A stretch of DNA of 35,431 nucleotides from Verrucomicrobiota bacterium (GCA_016871575.1 VHCW01000049.1:1-35431), one strand, 5' to 3'; counted from the stretch's first letter, positions 1-8,871 are shown. Numbers and translations: made by a program. The notes: generated by a model from the sequence alone, not told the origin.

Positions 1-11
1 CCCGCCCGACG

Positions 12-29
12 CGGCCTCCGCAGAGGCCG
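12..29. terminator. Short perfect hairpin at the window edge
   Basis: A 7-bp perfect stem (CGGCCTC / GAGGCCG) encloses the tetraloop CGCA and is followed within 10 nt by a weak pyrimidine stretch ending in TTT. It could be the terminator of a gene lying to the left of the window. The T-run is poor, so this is tentative. Before position 56 one frame reads a short tail ending at a TGA (38-40), possibly the end of that gene. Confidence 0.25.
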
Positions 30-55
30 TCGTCCTTTGAAACTGCTGATGACTC

Positions 56-874
56 TTGGGCAGAGGGTTCAGAGCCTCAATCAAATCGAAAAACCATCAC
101 AACCTTTCGTACGGTGAAACAAATGGGTTAGCTGTCCCTGTTCACGCCGCCACAAGCGGAAATCCGCCGAAGGAAATGACAATTGAGCTTGGGGACGGTG
201 TGAAGATGGAATTCATCCTCATCCCCACAGGCTCATTCCGGATGGGGTCGGACAAGCGTCCGGACACGAAGCCAATGCACAGGGTGGAGTTTACCAAACC
301 ATTTTACATGGGTAAGTATGAGGTCACACAAGAGCAATGGGAAAAAGTCATGGGCAACAATCCGAGCAGGTTCAAAGATACAAAGAACCCGGTTGATTCC
401 GTCAGTTGGGACGATTGCCAAAAGTTTATTGCGAAGTTGAAAGAAAAGATGAGAGGCCAAACATTCCGACTGCCATCGGAAGCAGAATGGGAATATGCCT
501 GCCGAGCAGGTTCAATAACGGATTACTGCTATGGGGATAAAAAGGACAAATTAGGTGACTACGCTTGGTTCAAAGACAATAGTGGACAAAGCTCTCATCC
601 CGTCGGGCAGAAGAAACCAAATCGTTGGGGCTTGTACGACATGCACGGCAACGTCTCTGAATGGTGTCAGGACGCTTGGCATGATACCTACAAAGGTGCG
701 CCAACGGACGGTAGTGCATGGATACAAGCCGGCGCATTGGATGGTGTGCACCGCGGCGGGCATTTAACGTGCCTTTCGGGCTACCTTCACTCTGATTACC
801 GATACAGGTACCCACACGGTGCCCGTAGTTCCGCCCTCGGTTTGCGGTTGGTGGCGGTGGTAGGTACTCCGTAA
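56..874 (+). CDS. Formylglycine-generating enzyme (SUMF1/FGE-sulfatase) family protein
   Basis: The protein carries the family hallmarks: a start like KMEFILIPTGSFRMGS (from about residue 50), YEVTQEQW, FRLPSEAEWEYACRAG, GLYDMHGNVSEWCQD and a closing GLRLV block. Family members either oxidise a sulfatase active-site cysteine to formylglycine or are related non-FGE proteins of varied function. In true FGE two copper-binding cysteines lie five residues apart near the C-terminus. Here the first is present (Cys239, TGC at 770-772) but the position of the second (residue 244) is Leu, so genuine FGE activity is doubtful. The start is uncertain: TTG at 56 is the first codon after in-frame stops at 38, 47 and 50, and an ATG at 176 lies just before the conserved domain. 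No signal peptide is visible, although many relatives are secreted, so the 5' end may be degraded. The nearest sulfatase gene is 28 kb away. Confidence 0.82.
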   Translation: MGRGFRASIKSKNHHNLSYGETNGLAVPVHAATSGNPPKEMTIELGDGVKMEFILIPTGSFRMGSDKRPDTKPMHRVEFTKPFYMGKYEVTQEQWEKVMGNNPSRFKDTKNPVDSVSWDDCQKFIAKLKEKMRGQTFRLPSEAEWEYACRAGSITDYCYGDKKDKLGDYAWFKDNSGQSSHPVGQKKPNRWGLYDMHGNVSEWCQDAWHDTYKGAPTDGSAWIQAGALDGVHRGGHLTCLSGYLHSDYRYRYPHGARSSALGLRLVAVVGTP

Positions 875-1002
875 TTCCGTTTGGCGTTTGGCATTTTCCT
901 TTTCCATTGGCCGGCAAGGAAGATAGCACCTCTGCACGTTGTTCAGTTCGCCCTTATTCCTTGCTTTCCCCGTGAGTTGGATTGGGGTAAAACTCGGCGT
1001 GT

Positions 1003-1071
1003 ATGAAAACGATCCTGCTTCTGTTGATTACGGCGATTGCATTGCCACGGCCAGCCGGTTGTACGTCGTAA
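1003..1071 (+). CDS. 22-codon signal-peptide-like ORF, possible gene remnant
   Basis: The ORF begins MKTILLLLITAIAL and ends in PAGCTS followed by TAA. That is a charged start, a hydrophobic core and a lipobox-like Cys with no mature protein. In the +1 frame the reading continues for about 17 codons (RKHTQDEYATSC and so on) before a TGA at about 1116. It may therefore be the broken 5' end of a secreted-protein gene, or a coincidence. I recognise no family. The rest of 875-1153 shows no convincing gene; its last 36 bases hold the promoter of the next gene. Confidence 0.25.
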   Translation: MKTILLLLITAIALPRPAGCTS

Positions 1072-1117
1072 ACATACGCAGGATGAGTACGCCACGTCAT
1101 GCCTCCAGACAAGGTGA

Positions 1118-1145
1118 TTTACAGCCGCGATGCAGTTGCGATAAT
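1118..1145 (+). promoter_or_regulatory. Putative promoter of the large glycoside-hydrolase-like gene
   Basis: TTTACA (1118-1123), a 16-nt spacer and GATAAT (1140-1145) make a good sigma-70-like promoter. Only 8 nt separate the -10 hexamer from the GTG start at 1154, so the transcript would begin at or next to the start codon (leaderless). Confidence 0.45.
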
Positions 1146-1153
1146 CTGGCGCC

Positions 1154-4100
1154 GTGAAAACACTTCGCTTCATTCTTGCATTGATTCTCAGTTCGTCGGC
1201 CTTTGCGTTCAACGGACACCGTGTCACTGAGGGGCCGTTGACGCTCACCATCGGCGACATCGCCACCGTCACGAATTTCGACGTGGCACAGCCTGTCAGC
1301 GTCATGCTCTCTAATTCTTCCAGCGGGCCGCTCGATGTGGCGCTGGAGATGAAAGGATTGGTTGACGATTGCCGGGCTGTCGGCGAGACGAAACGCCGTG
1401 TCACCGTGCCGGCGAAGGGAAACGCCACGGCTGAGTTCCGTTTTGCCTGCGGACGCGGGACGTACTCGGCGTTGTACCCCGTGCGCGTCGAGGCGCGATT
1501 CGGAAGCGCGAGGGTGCGCGCCGTGCAGATTTTCGAGACGAAGTTTCCGGTGGAAACGAAGTCAGTGGAGTTCGCGGTGAACAACGTGCCCGCATCGGGC
1601 GCGTTGGCGCTGACGAGTCTCAAAACCCATCGCGTCGCATGGTCCTACATCAACGGACCGCTTGCGTACGGCTCAGACGCAGTTTCGGGCGCTAGTTTCA
1701 ATCGCGGCCCCATGACGCGCGGCGGCGAAACGCGTCAATCGCTCAACATGCACCCGGCATATCGTCCGCGTGCCGGCACCGTGTTCGCCGAATACCGGCT
1801 CAAGCTGCCGGCAGCGACGCCGATACGGCTGACTTTCTACAACGCCATCCGCGACAGCACGCCAAAGGAAGGCAAAAGCGACGGCGTCACATTCCGGGTC
1901 TGGGCGGGTGAGCAGAAGTTGTTCGAGCGCCACACCGATTCGAAGACTTGGCTACCCGGCGAGACTGACCTCAGCATGTTTGCCGGGAAAGAGATTCTAT
2001 TGCGACTCGAAAGCCATCCCGGCCCGAAGAACAATACATCCTGCGATTCCTGTTATTGGGGCGACCCCATCATCTTTGTCGGCCCGCAGCCGAAGGTATT
2101 GACCGATGCCGAACGACAAGAACTGTTCGCTCGTGCCCGCAAGGCATTGGCGGGCGGGAAGGACTCGTTTGTGTTCGATCTGGGCAGCGGTTGCCGCGCA
2201 GTGTTCGTGCCAGGGCCGAACGGCATCACCGACGGCGTCATCGGTTTCGGCGACGGCGAACGCAACGTGTTCTGCAACGGCCTCCAAATCGCCGTGAACG
2301 ACCAGCCCGTCAGCGGGGCCAAGTCCGCACTGCGCACACGCATCTGGAGCGATGGACCAGCCTTGCGCATCAAAGTCGAGTCTCGCCAGCGGATCACCAG
2401 CCTCGGCGCGGCGGCGTTCGACCAGAAGGCAACACGCGTTTATTACGGACACGGCTACTGCATCGTCGAGCCGGAAGCGTTCCGCGCAGGCGCGGGCGGA
2501 CACAACCTGGCCACCAGCCATGTTGCGTGCGATTTCGAGCGCGGCGTCTCGTTGCTTACCGCCACTGACACGCCGCCGGATGCGTTTGTCGTCAATCCAG
2601 CAACGCGCATCTACCAACTCCTGACCCACCCCGACGCCACGCTGACGTTCGTGCCGAGTTTCACCGGCGCGTTCGACGCCGCGTTGAAATACCGGCCGCT
2701 CTCCGACAAACGCGCGTCACGCGGCTTCGTGCGCAAGGCGGGCCGGTTCGTGTTCGACATCTGGGGCGGCCGCTACGCTGACGATGCGGCGAAACTCGCG
2801 CGCTGTTTTGACTACGGCCTGACCAACTCGCTCGTGATGATGCACAACTGGCAACGTTGGGGCTACGATTACCGCCTGCCCGACATCTTTCCGCCAAACC
2901 CCGCATACGGCACGCTGGAGGAACTGCGCGAGCTTGGCCGCGTCTGCACGACGCGCGGCGCGTTGTGGGGACTGCACGACAACTACATTGACTTCTATCC
3001 CGACGCCGACGATTTCAGCTACGACCACATCACGTTCACGCCCGACGGCAAGCCGCGTCGCGCCTGGCTTAACGAAGGCCGCGACGCGCAAAGCTACCAG
3101 TTCCGTCCCGATCGCGTGATGCCGTTCCTGAAACGCAATCTCGATCTCATCATTCCCGCGCTGAAACCGACCGCGTCGTTTGTGGACGTCTTCACTTCGG
3201 CCAGTAGCTTCGATTTCTACGACCGCCACGGCAAACTCCACTCCAAGCGCGAGACACAACGTTGCTGGGGCGAAGCGTTCGCCCTGCTCGAACGACGTTG
3301 CGGCCCCGCCGTCAGCGAAGCCGGCGGCGACCATCTCATCGGCTGGCTCTCCGGCGCCGATTGCCAGTTCCTGCAACTCGGAACAAAACCGGAACGGTTC
3401 CACAACGTCATCGCCTGCCGCGATTGGGCGCGCGTGCCGTGGTTCGACGCCGTCAACCACACCCGGTTCAGCCTCCACGGCGTCGGCTACTCCGACCGCT
3501 ACCAAGGCGGCCGCAGCCGCGAGGAGCACGGCATCGAGAGCGACGACTACATCAGCACCGAACTGCTCACCGGCCACGCGCTGATGATTGACCTCGCCGG
3601 TCTCGGTCGCGGCGCCGTCCGCAAATACTGGCTCGCGCAGGATTTCATCGAAAGCATCGCCCGCGATGAAATCGCCAATGTCGAATACGCCGGTGGCGAC
3701 ATCCACCGGCTCATCGTGACCTGGAAATCCGGCGCCCGCGTTTACGTCAACCGCAACGAAACCGACTGGACCGTCGCGGGCCGCACGTTGCCGCAGTACG
3801 GTTACTTCGCCAAGAACGGCGTCATCGAATCGTCCATCGAACGTTTCGGCAACGCCATCGCCGAGCAGTCCCGCGCGAAAGGGAAGTTCTACGTCAACAG
3901 CCGCGTCTTCAACCCCAACGCGCCGCTCGCCATCACGCCGCGCGCCGAGCGTGTCGAGTATCTTGGCGACCAAAAGTTTCGCCTCCTCGTCAACTGGAAC
4001 GTCCAGCAGCCGGTGTCGAAAGATCTCAGTGTCTTCTACCACTTCTCGCGTCCAACGCCCGGTCGCCGGGCACTGACCGAGTTCACGGGCGGCGGCAACC

Positions 4101-4585
4101 CGAAACCGGGGACAAGCCAGTGGCGCGGCAACGTCCTGACCGGTGCGAACTGGACGATCAACATCGCGACGAACATGCCGCTCGGCGAGTATGAAATCCT
4201 CGTCGGCCTCACCGACCGCGGCGTGCGTCAGCGCCTGCTCGGCGACGAAGATTCACGCCGCCGCTACCGCATCGGCAAACTGATTGTCGGTGCCGACAAC
4301 GTTCGCCTCGAAAAACCGGCGCGGGAATTCGTTCCCTCCACCCGCTGGCTTGCGAACACTGCCCCGGTGGATTTTGGTGTCGCCAAAACCGATGGCGCGT
4401 TCCGTTGCGAGACTTTCGACGATCACCTAATCGTCACGCCGTTGCCCGGTGGCGAGGATTTCACCGTGCGCCTGCCGGTTGAGCGCGTGAAGTCCGTCGA
4501 AACCGCGCCGTTCAAGCTCGAAGACGGCGTGTTGACTTTCACCGTCGCCAAGACAAACTTCGCTTATCGGGTGCAGTTGCGATGA
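1154..4585 (+). CDS. Very large secreted protein, putative glycoside hydrolase (DUF5696/GH101-like TIM barrel)
   Basis: This 1143-aa protein starts at GTG with a clear signal peptide (KTLRFILALILSSSAFAF). Residues 20-130 look like a beta-sandwich. Residues about 155-310 resemble an NPCBM-type carbohydrate-binding jelly roll (paired aromatic and charged strands, CDSCYWGDP). The centre, about 530-780, has the character of a TIM barrel: FVFDIWGGRY, an aromatic MMHNWQRWGYDYRLPD strand, SFVDVFTS and SEAGGDHLIGW. The acidic residues ending these strands are the natural catalytic candidates. The C-terminal 300 residues form beta domains. The assignment to a GH101/DUF5696-like fold is from memory of the motif layout, and the substrate is unknown. 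The DUF1080 gene that follows on the same strand supports a role in extracellular or periplasmic polysaccharide breakdown. No Shine-Dalgarno sequence precedes the GTG; a -10 hexamer sits 8 nt upstream instead. Confidence 0.7.
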   Translation: MKTLRFILALILSSSAFAFNGHRVTEGPLTLTIGDIATVTNFDVAQPVSVMLSNSSSGPLDVALEMKGLVDDCRAVGETKRRVTVPAKGNATAEFRFACGRGTYSALYPVRVEARFGSARVRAVQIFETKFPVETKSVEFAVNNVPASGALALTSLKTHRVAWSYINGPLAYGSDAVSGASFNRGPMTRGGETRQSLNMHPAYRPRAGTVFAEYRLKLPAATPIRLTFYNAIRDSTPKEGKSDGVTFRVWAGEQKLFERHTDSKTWLPGETDLSMFAGKEILLRLESHPGPKNNTSCDSCYWGDPIIFVGPQPKVLTDAERQELFARARKALAGGKDSFVFDLGSGCRAVFVPGPNGITDGVIGFGDGERNVFCNGLQIAVNDQPVSGAKSALRTRIWSDGPALRIKVESRQRITSLGAAAFDQKATRVYYGHGYCIVEPEAFRAGAGGHNLATSHVACDFERGVSLLTATDTPPDAFVVNPATRIYQLLTHPDATLTFVPSFTGAFDAALKYRPLSDKRASRGFVRKAGRFVFDIWGGRYADDAAKLARCFDYGLTNSLVMMHNWQRWGYDYRLPDIFPPNPAYGTLEELRELGRVCTTRGALWGLHDNYIDFYPDADDFSYDHITFTPDGKPRRAWLNEGRDAQSYQFRPDRVMPFLKRNLDLIIPALKPTASFVDVFTSASSFDFYDRHGKLHSKRETQRCWGEAFALLERRCGPAVSEAGGDHLIGWLSGADCQFLQLGTKPERFHNVIACRDWARVPWFDAVNHTRFSLHGVGYSDRYQGGRSREEHGIESDDYISTELLTGHALMIDLAGLGRGAVRKYWLAQDFIESIARDEIANVEYAGGDIHRLIVTWKSGARVYVNRNETDWTVAGRTLPQYGYFAKNGVIESSIERFGNAIAEQSRAKGKFYVNSRVFNPNAPLAITPRAERVEYLGDQKFRLLVNWNVQQPVSKDLSVFYHFSRPTPGRRALTEFTGGGNPKPGTSQWRGNVLTGANWTINIATNMPLGEYEILVGLTDRGVRQRLLGDEDSRRRYRIGKLIVGADNVRLEKPAREFVPSTRWLANTAPVDFGVAKTDGAFRCETFDDHLIVTPLPGGEDFTVRLPVERVKSVETAPFKLEDGVLTFTVAKTNFAYRVQLR

Positions 4586-4672
4586 TGGCGGATCCGTGCG
4601 ACGACACGGTAACCACGCCGCGCTTGACGTTGACCAATATGGCGAGTACATCACGCCGGAGGAGAAATCACC

Positions 4673-5428
4673 ATGAAACGTGTATTGATGTTGCTGCTGA
4701 TTCCGTTTGTTGTGAGCGCCGGGGATTGGACGCCGTTGTTCAACGGCAAGAACCTCGACGGCTGGACGCCGAAGTTCAAAGGCTGCGAGCTGGGCGAAAA
4801 CTACAAGGACACCTTCCGCGTCGAGAACGGCGTCCTGAAAGTTTGCTACGACAAGTATGAGAAATTCGACAACCGGTTCGGCCATCTGTTCTGGCGCGCG
4901 CCGTTGTCCAACTATGTCCTGCGCGTCGAGTATCGGTTTGTTGGCGAACAGACCAAGGGCGGTCCCGGCTGGGCGTTCCGCAACAGCGGCGCCATGCTTC
5001 ATTGTCCGAATCCCGAGACGATGACCAAGGATCAGGATTTCCCCGTCTCCATCGAGGTCCAACTCCTCGGCGGCCCCGGCACCGGCAATCGCACCACCGC
5101 CAACATTTGCTCACCCGGCACGCACATCGTGATGGATGGCAAACTTGAAACCCGGCATTGCATCAACTCGAAGTCCAAGACCTACCACGGCGACCAGTGG
5201 GTGACGGTTGAGATTGAAGTCCGCGCCGACGGCTCCAGCCGTCACATCATCGAGGGGCAGACCGTGTTCGAGTACACGGAGCCGCAACTCGACGAGAAGG
5301 ACACCAACGCCCGCAAGCTCATCGAGTCCGGCGCCGACCGCAAACTGCGCGGCGGCTACATCGCACTACAGGCCGAAAGCCACCCGCTCGAATTCCGCAA
5401 AGTCGAAGTCCGCCCGCTTGGCAAGTAA
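4673..5428 (+). CDS. DUF1080 protein (3-keto-disaccharide hydrolase family), secreted
   Basis: The 251-aa protein begins with a signal peptide (MKRVLMLLLIPFVVSAG) and then the family signature WTPLFNGKNLDGW. A single concanavalin-like beta-sandwich follows, with the typical features NYVLRVEYRF, NSGAMLH, SIEVQLLGG, DQWVTVEIEV and a final GGYIALQAESHPLEFRKVEV strand set. DUF1080 proteins are abundant in Planctomycetes and Verrucomicrobia. Some members hydrolyse 3-keto-glycosides; others are binding domains. A strong Shine-Dalgarno (GGAGGAG, about 4660) fixes the ATG. It lies 87 bp after the large glycoside-hydrolase-like gene, probably in one transcription unit, and is convergent with the next gene with a 12-bp gap. 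Confidence 0.85.
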   Translation: MKRVLMLLLIPFVVSAGDWTPLFNGKNLDGWTPKFKGCELGENYKDTFRVENGVLKVCYDKYEKFDNRFGHLFWRAPLSNYVLRVEYRFVGEQTKGGPGWAFRNSGAMLHCPNPETMTKDQDFPVSIEVQLLGGPGTGNRTTANICSPGTHIVMDGKLETRHCINSKSKTYHGDQWVTVEIEVRADGSSRHIIEGQTVFEYTEPQLDEKDTNARKLIESGADRKLRGGYIALQAESHPLEFRKVEVRPLGK

Positions 5429-5440
5429 CCGTCCTCGCGT

Positions 5441-7021
5441 TCACTGGCCGGTGGCGGCCAGATTGTAGCAGGTGATGGCTTTGCGTCCGCGCAGCAGCAG
5501 CTTGCCGTCCGCGATGGACGGCGACGGAACGGACAGCACGCGGACACTGGCCTGGCCCAGCTCGATGTGCTTTTCCGGCGAGGGTTTCAACATGGCGATT
5601 CTGGAACCGCCGCTGACCAGAAGGAAAATCTTTCCGTCCGCGAACAGCGGCGATGTGATGGAGCCGCTTACTTTCTCCTTCCAACGTTCTTTCCCGGTGG
5701 CGAGATCGAAACACCAATGAACGTTGTCGTCCATCAGGTACAAATGACCGTCCAGAATGAGTGGGCTGGATTGTGAACGCAGCGGGTCGTTCGGGAAATT
5801 CCAGAGCTTGCTGAACCCGGTCCCGGTCAACTTTCCAACCATGATACCCACCTTGGCGTTGGAGCTTTGCACGGCCAGTGCGTCGTTGACAATCGCCGGC
5901 GTGCAATCGCCGCCGCCCGGCGTCGTCCAGAGCACGTCGCCGGTCTTGAGGTCAACGCCGGTCATGACGCCGCGGCCGTTGCAGATGACCACGGTCTTGC
6001 CGCCGGATTGCCATGCCACGGGCGAGGAATTGCCGCCGCCGGCTTTCGGTTGTGTCCAGAGCGGCTTGCCGGTGGCGGCATCAAAGGCTGCCAGTTTGCC
6101 GGCGTTGATGACGAGCACGCCGTCGGCGACCATCGGCGACGAGGCGGGGCCTTTGGCGGGCAACGGCGCAGACCAGACGAGTTTGCCGCTGGTCGCGTCC
6201 ACCGCGTAACACTTCACGCTGCCGAGCGCATAGACCCGCCCGTCGGCCACGCAGGGAGTGCTGGAGGCTGTCCGTCCGACGGGTTCGCCAGGCGCTTTGT
6301 GTTTCCAAAGTGTTTTGCCGGTGGCGAGGTCGAGGCAAACGACCACGTCTTCCGCCGCGCGGATCGTCGGCGGCACGGCGGCCAGAATCTCCTTCTTGAC
6401 CTTGTCGCTGAAGTTCTGTTCGTTGAGCCAGGCGACCAGCGCCGCCTCGTTGGGGAACGGCTTTTTCACGACGGTCACCAACTTGTCGTACACCTCCAAC
6501 GGGATGGCATCCTTGCGTCGCTCGAACCGGGTGCGCACAAAGCCGGCGCTGGTTTGTCTCTTTTTCGGGTCGAGATTGTTCTCGATCCAGTCCTTGAAGA
6601 ATTTGTCGAACTCCGGTCCGATCAGGTTCGGATCAAGTGCGAGACGGTCTTTCTCCATTTTCTCCACCGTTTCCTTCGGCCAGCCGGCGACGGATTGATG
6701 GCCGAGCTTGCGCATGATCAAATCGTCTATCACGCGGGTCTCGGACGGCTCATCGGTGTGCCAGACGACAGAGGCATAGACGCGTCCGTTTGCCGCGACA
6801 ACGCTGCTGTGCCCGCCGTCGTCGTCGGACGGGATCATCTCGCTGTCCCACACTTTCACAAGACCCTTGCTGGGCCACTGGCCGGCCAGCGGGGGACTGT
6901 CGGGCACGAGGCCGTTGCGCAACGGGCCGCGCCATTGCGGCCAGTCGCTCCCGTTGGCGGCGGCGCTCAACGCAACGAGGCAAGCGACGAGAAAGGCGTG
7001 AATGAACAGGAACGGTTTCAT
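5441..7021 (-). CDS. Secreted PQQ-like beta-propeller protein (WPQWRGP family)
   Basis: I chose the ATG at 7021 because it gives a canonical signal peptide (MKPFLFIHAFLVACLVALSA) followed directly by SDWPQWRGPLRNG, the family's N-terminal motif. An in-frame ATG 24 nt upstream (7045) is also possible. The mature part has repeated propeller blades marked by LATGKTLWKHK, ATSGKLVWSAP, AATGKPLWTQP, LKTGDVLWTTP and LATGKERWKE. Between blades one and two is a long helical charged insertion of about 110 residues (VIDDLIMRKLG ... KKEILAAVPP). Such proteins resemble quinoprotein dehydrogenases but usually lack proven cofactor or activity. The gene is divergent from the sialate O-acetylesterase gene, with a perfect AT palindrome between them. 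Confidence 0.82.
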   Translation of the reverse strand: MKPFLFIHAFLVACLVALSAAANGSDWPQWRGPLRNGLVPDSPPLAGQWPSKGLVKVWDSEMIPSDDDGGHSSVVAANGRVYASVVWHTDEPSETRVIDDLIMRKLGHQSVAGWPKETVEKMEKDRLALDPNLIGPEFDKFFKDWIENNLDPKKRQTSAGFVRTRFERRKDAIPLEVYDKLVTVVKKPFPNEAALVAWLNEQNFSDKVKKEILAAVPPTIRAAEDVVVCLDLATGKTLWKHKAPGEPVGRTASSTPCVADGRVYALGSVKCYAVDATSGKLVWSAPLPAKGPASSPMVADGVLVINAGKLAAFDAATGKPLWTQPKAGGGNSSPVAWQSGGKTVVICNGRGVMTGVDLKTGDVLWTTPGGGDCTPAIVNDALAVQSSNAKVGIMVGKLTGTGFSKLWNFPNDPLRSQSSPLILDGHLYLMDDNVHWCFDLATGKERWKEKVSGSITSPLFADGKIFLLVSGGSRIAMLKPSPEKHIELGQASVRVLSVPSPSIADGKLLLRGRKAITCYNLAATGQ

Positions 7022-7186
7022 TGGTTGAAAGGATCGGTTTGTCATGCGCGGCAAACTACTGATTCGACCGGTTTTCAACAAGCATAAACGGAGAGAAAAG
7101 GAAGCGCCGCCAGTTCGCCCGCAAAGCCCAACCCCGGCCTACTCCTGATCGCCGTGCCACAATCCCGCGCAACACCAGTCGCGGAT

Positions 7187-7208
7187 TTTTGTTATAATTA
7201 TAACAAAA
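7187..7208. promoter_or_regulatory. 22-bp perfect palindrome with -10 hexamers on both strands
   Basis: The half-site TTTTGTTATAA is followed by its exact complement, giving a 22-bp palindrome with one G-C pair in each half, in a region of about 60% GC. It contains TATAAT on the plus strand (7193-7198) and, by symmetry, on the minus strand. It lies between the divergent propeller (start 7021) and esterase (start 7306) genes, so it could be a dimeric-regulator operator that overlaps two promoters. I see no good -35 box on either side. The rest of 7022-7305 holds nothing I recognise. Confidence 0.5.
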
Positions 7209-7305
7209 TCGTGCGACCCGCGGGGACGCGCGGCCATGCAAGGCGACCGTCTCGCTTCCGCGCCGCCGAACGAATAAACCAACGGCGGAAACGTCTGTTA
7301 CGCGA

Positions 7306-8871
7306 ATGAAACGAGCCTATCTCCTGATCGTGGCCGCCGTTGTCTCGGCGGTCGTCACGTCCGCTTCCGCTGCGGTCAAACCACATTGCACGTTCACCGA
7401 CAACGCCGTTTTGCAGCGCGGCGTGCCGTTGCCCGTCACCGGCACCGCCGACGAAGGCGAACGGGTCGCGGTGGTTTTCCAGAACCAGAAGGTCTCGACC
7501 GTGGCCAAGGGCGGCCAGTGGAAAGTCACCCTCAAGCCCCTCCAAGCCGGCGGTCCGTTTGAGATGACCATCGGCACCACCGTGCTGAAGAACATCCTTG
7601 TCGGCGACGTCTGGGTCTGCTCCGGTCAATCGAACATGGGCTTCATGCTCAACCGCGCGCACGACGCCGAGCGGGTCATCCCGAAAGCCAATCACCCGAA
7701 GATTCGCCTCTACACAGTCCCGCGCGTGATCGCCTTTGAACCGCAAGCAACGTGCGGCGGCAAATGGGTCGAGTGCACAGCCGAGACGGCGAAGGATTTC
7801 ACGGCCGTCGGTTATTTCTTCGGGCGCGACATCCACGCCGCAACCGGTGTGCCCATCGGCCTGATCAACGCGTCGTGGGGCGGCACGCCCGCGCAGGCGT
7901 GGACGAGTTTGCAGGGTTTGCAGAGCGAGCCGTTGCTGGAAGGATTTGTGAAAAGCTACCGCGACATCGCCGCCAACCTCGACGCGCTCGAACAGAAATT
8001 CCAAACCGTAACGTATCCGAAGTGGAAGAAAGACCGCGAGGCGGCCATCGCCAAGTCGCGCAAAGCCATTGCCGATGCCAAGGCCGCCGGCAAACCCGCG
8101 CCGCCGCAGCCAAAATCGTCGCGCGCGCCGCGCGCGCCGAAAAACAATCCCGGCACACCAACCGTTCTTTACAACGCAATGATCGAGCCGCTCCTGCCAT
8201 TCCCCATCAAGGGCGCCATCTGGTATCAGGGCGAGGCCAACTCCGGCCATCCAAAACAGTATCAGGTTCTGTTTCCCGCCATGATCAAGGACTGGCGTCG
8301 CGCGTGGGGTTGCGGCGATTTTCCGTTCCTGTTTGTCCAACTCGCCAACTACATGAAACGCGAGACCGAGCCGACGCAATCCGACGGCGGCTGGCCGGGA
8401 TTGCGCGAAGCGCAGGCGATGACGCTGAAACTCCCCAACACCGGCATGGCGGTCACGATTGACATCGGCGAGGCCGACGACATTCATCCGCGCAACAAGG
8501 CTGACGTTGGCAACCGCCTGGCGCTTGCCGGGCTGAAGATCGCCTACGACAAGGACATCGTTTTTTCCGGGCCGACCTATCACTCAATGAAGGTTGAGGG
8601 CGACAAAGTGCGTCTTCAATTCCAGAATACCGGCAGCGGCCTTGCGACGGTGGAGCGTCTCACCGGTTTCGCCATCGCCGGCGCGGACAGGACATTCGCC
8701 TGGGCCAAGGCGACAATTGACGGCAACAGCGTTGTTGTCTGGAGCGACGCGGTGAAAAATCCCGTTGCCGTTCGCTACGCATGGGCTAATAATCCCGAGT
8801 GCAACCTCTACAACAAGGAAGGCATCCCCGCGTCGCCGTTCCGCACCGACGACTGGGCCAGCAGCAAATGA
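7306..8871 (+). CDS. Sialate O-acetylesterase family protein (SGNH hydrolase), secreted
   Basis: The 521-aa protein starts with a signal peptide (KRAYLLIVAAVVSAVVTSASA). It has SGNH-type blocks: VWVCSGQSNMGF (catalytic Ser region), LINASWGGTPAQAW (Gly block), GAIWYQGEANSG (Asn block) and DIGEADDIHPRNKADVGNRLA (Asp-x-x-His pair). The family removes O-acetyl groups from sialic acids or other polysaccharides. Residues about 220-280 form a Lys/Ala/Pro-rich linker (IAKSRKAIADAKAAGKPAPP) that is longer than in the shortest relatives. The stop overlaps the start of the next propeller gene by 4 bp (ATGA), so the two are translationally coupled. It fits the neighbouring glycan-degradation genes. Confidence 0.88.
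   Translation: MKRAYLLIVAAVVSAVVTSASAAVKPHCTFTDNAVLQRGVPLPVTGTADEGERVAVVFQNQKVSTVAKGGQWKVTLKPLQAGGPFEMTIGTTVLKNILVGDVWVCSGQSNMGFMLNRAHDAERVIPKANHPKIRLYTVPRVIAFEPQATCGGKWVECTAETAKDFTAVGYFFGRDIHAATGVPIGLINASWGGTPAQAWTSLQGLQSEPLLEGFVKSYRDIAANLDALEQKFQTVTYPKWKKDREAAIAKSRKAIADAKAAGKPAPPQPKSSRAPRAPKNNPGTPTVLYNAMIEPLLPFPIKGAIWYQGEANSGHPKQYQVLFPAMIKDWRRAWGCGDFPFLFVQLANYMKRETEPTQSDGGWPGLREAQAMTLKLPNTGMAVTIDIGEADDIHPRNKADVGNRLALAGLKIAYDKDIVFSGPTYHSMKVEGDKVRLQFQNTGSGLATVERLTGFAIAGADRTFAWAKATIDGNSVVVWSDAVKNPVAVRYAWANNPECNLYNKEGIPASPFRTDDWASSK

Noticed and set aside
2717-4042. A 441-codon open frame on the minus strand opposite the large glycoside-hydrolase-like gene
   Set aside because: The plus strand encodes a protein with a signal peptide and coherent domains. 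The minus frame is compositionally biased (Val/Ala/Asp/Glu) as expected for a shadow of GC-rich coding DNA.
5867-7087. A 406-codon open frame on the plus strand opposite the first propeller gene
   Set aside because: It is antisense to a clear propeller gene with repeated blade motifs and is His/Arg/Gly-biased without a domain.
7331-7356. A sequence resembling the REP stem (GTGGCCGCCG ... CGGCGG) in the esterase signal-peptide region
   Set aside because: It lacks the GTAG tail and the complementary stem is imperfect; the residues are a normal Ala/Val signal-peptide core.
7198-8583. A 461-codon open frame on the minus strand opposite the sialate O-acetylesterase gene
   Set aside because: The esterase frame carries all SGNH blocks; the antisense frame has no recognisable motif and would begin in the palindrome.
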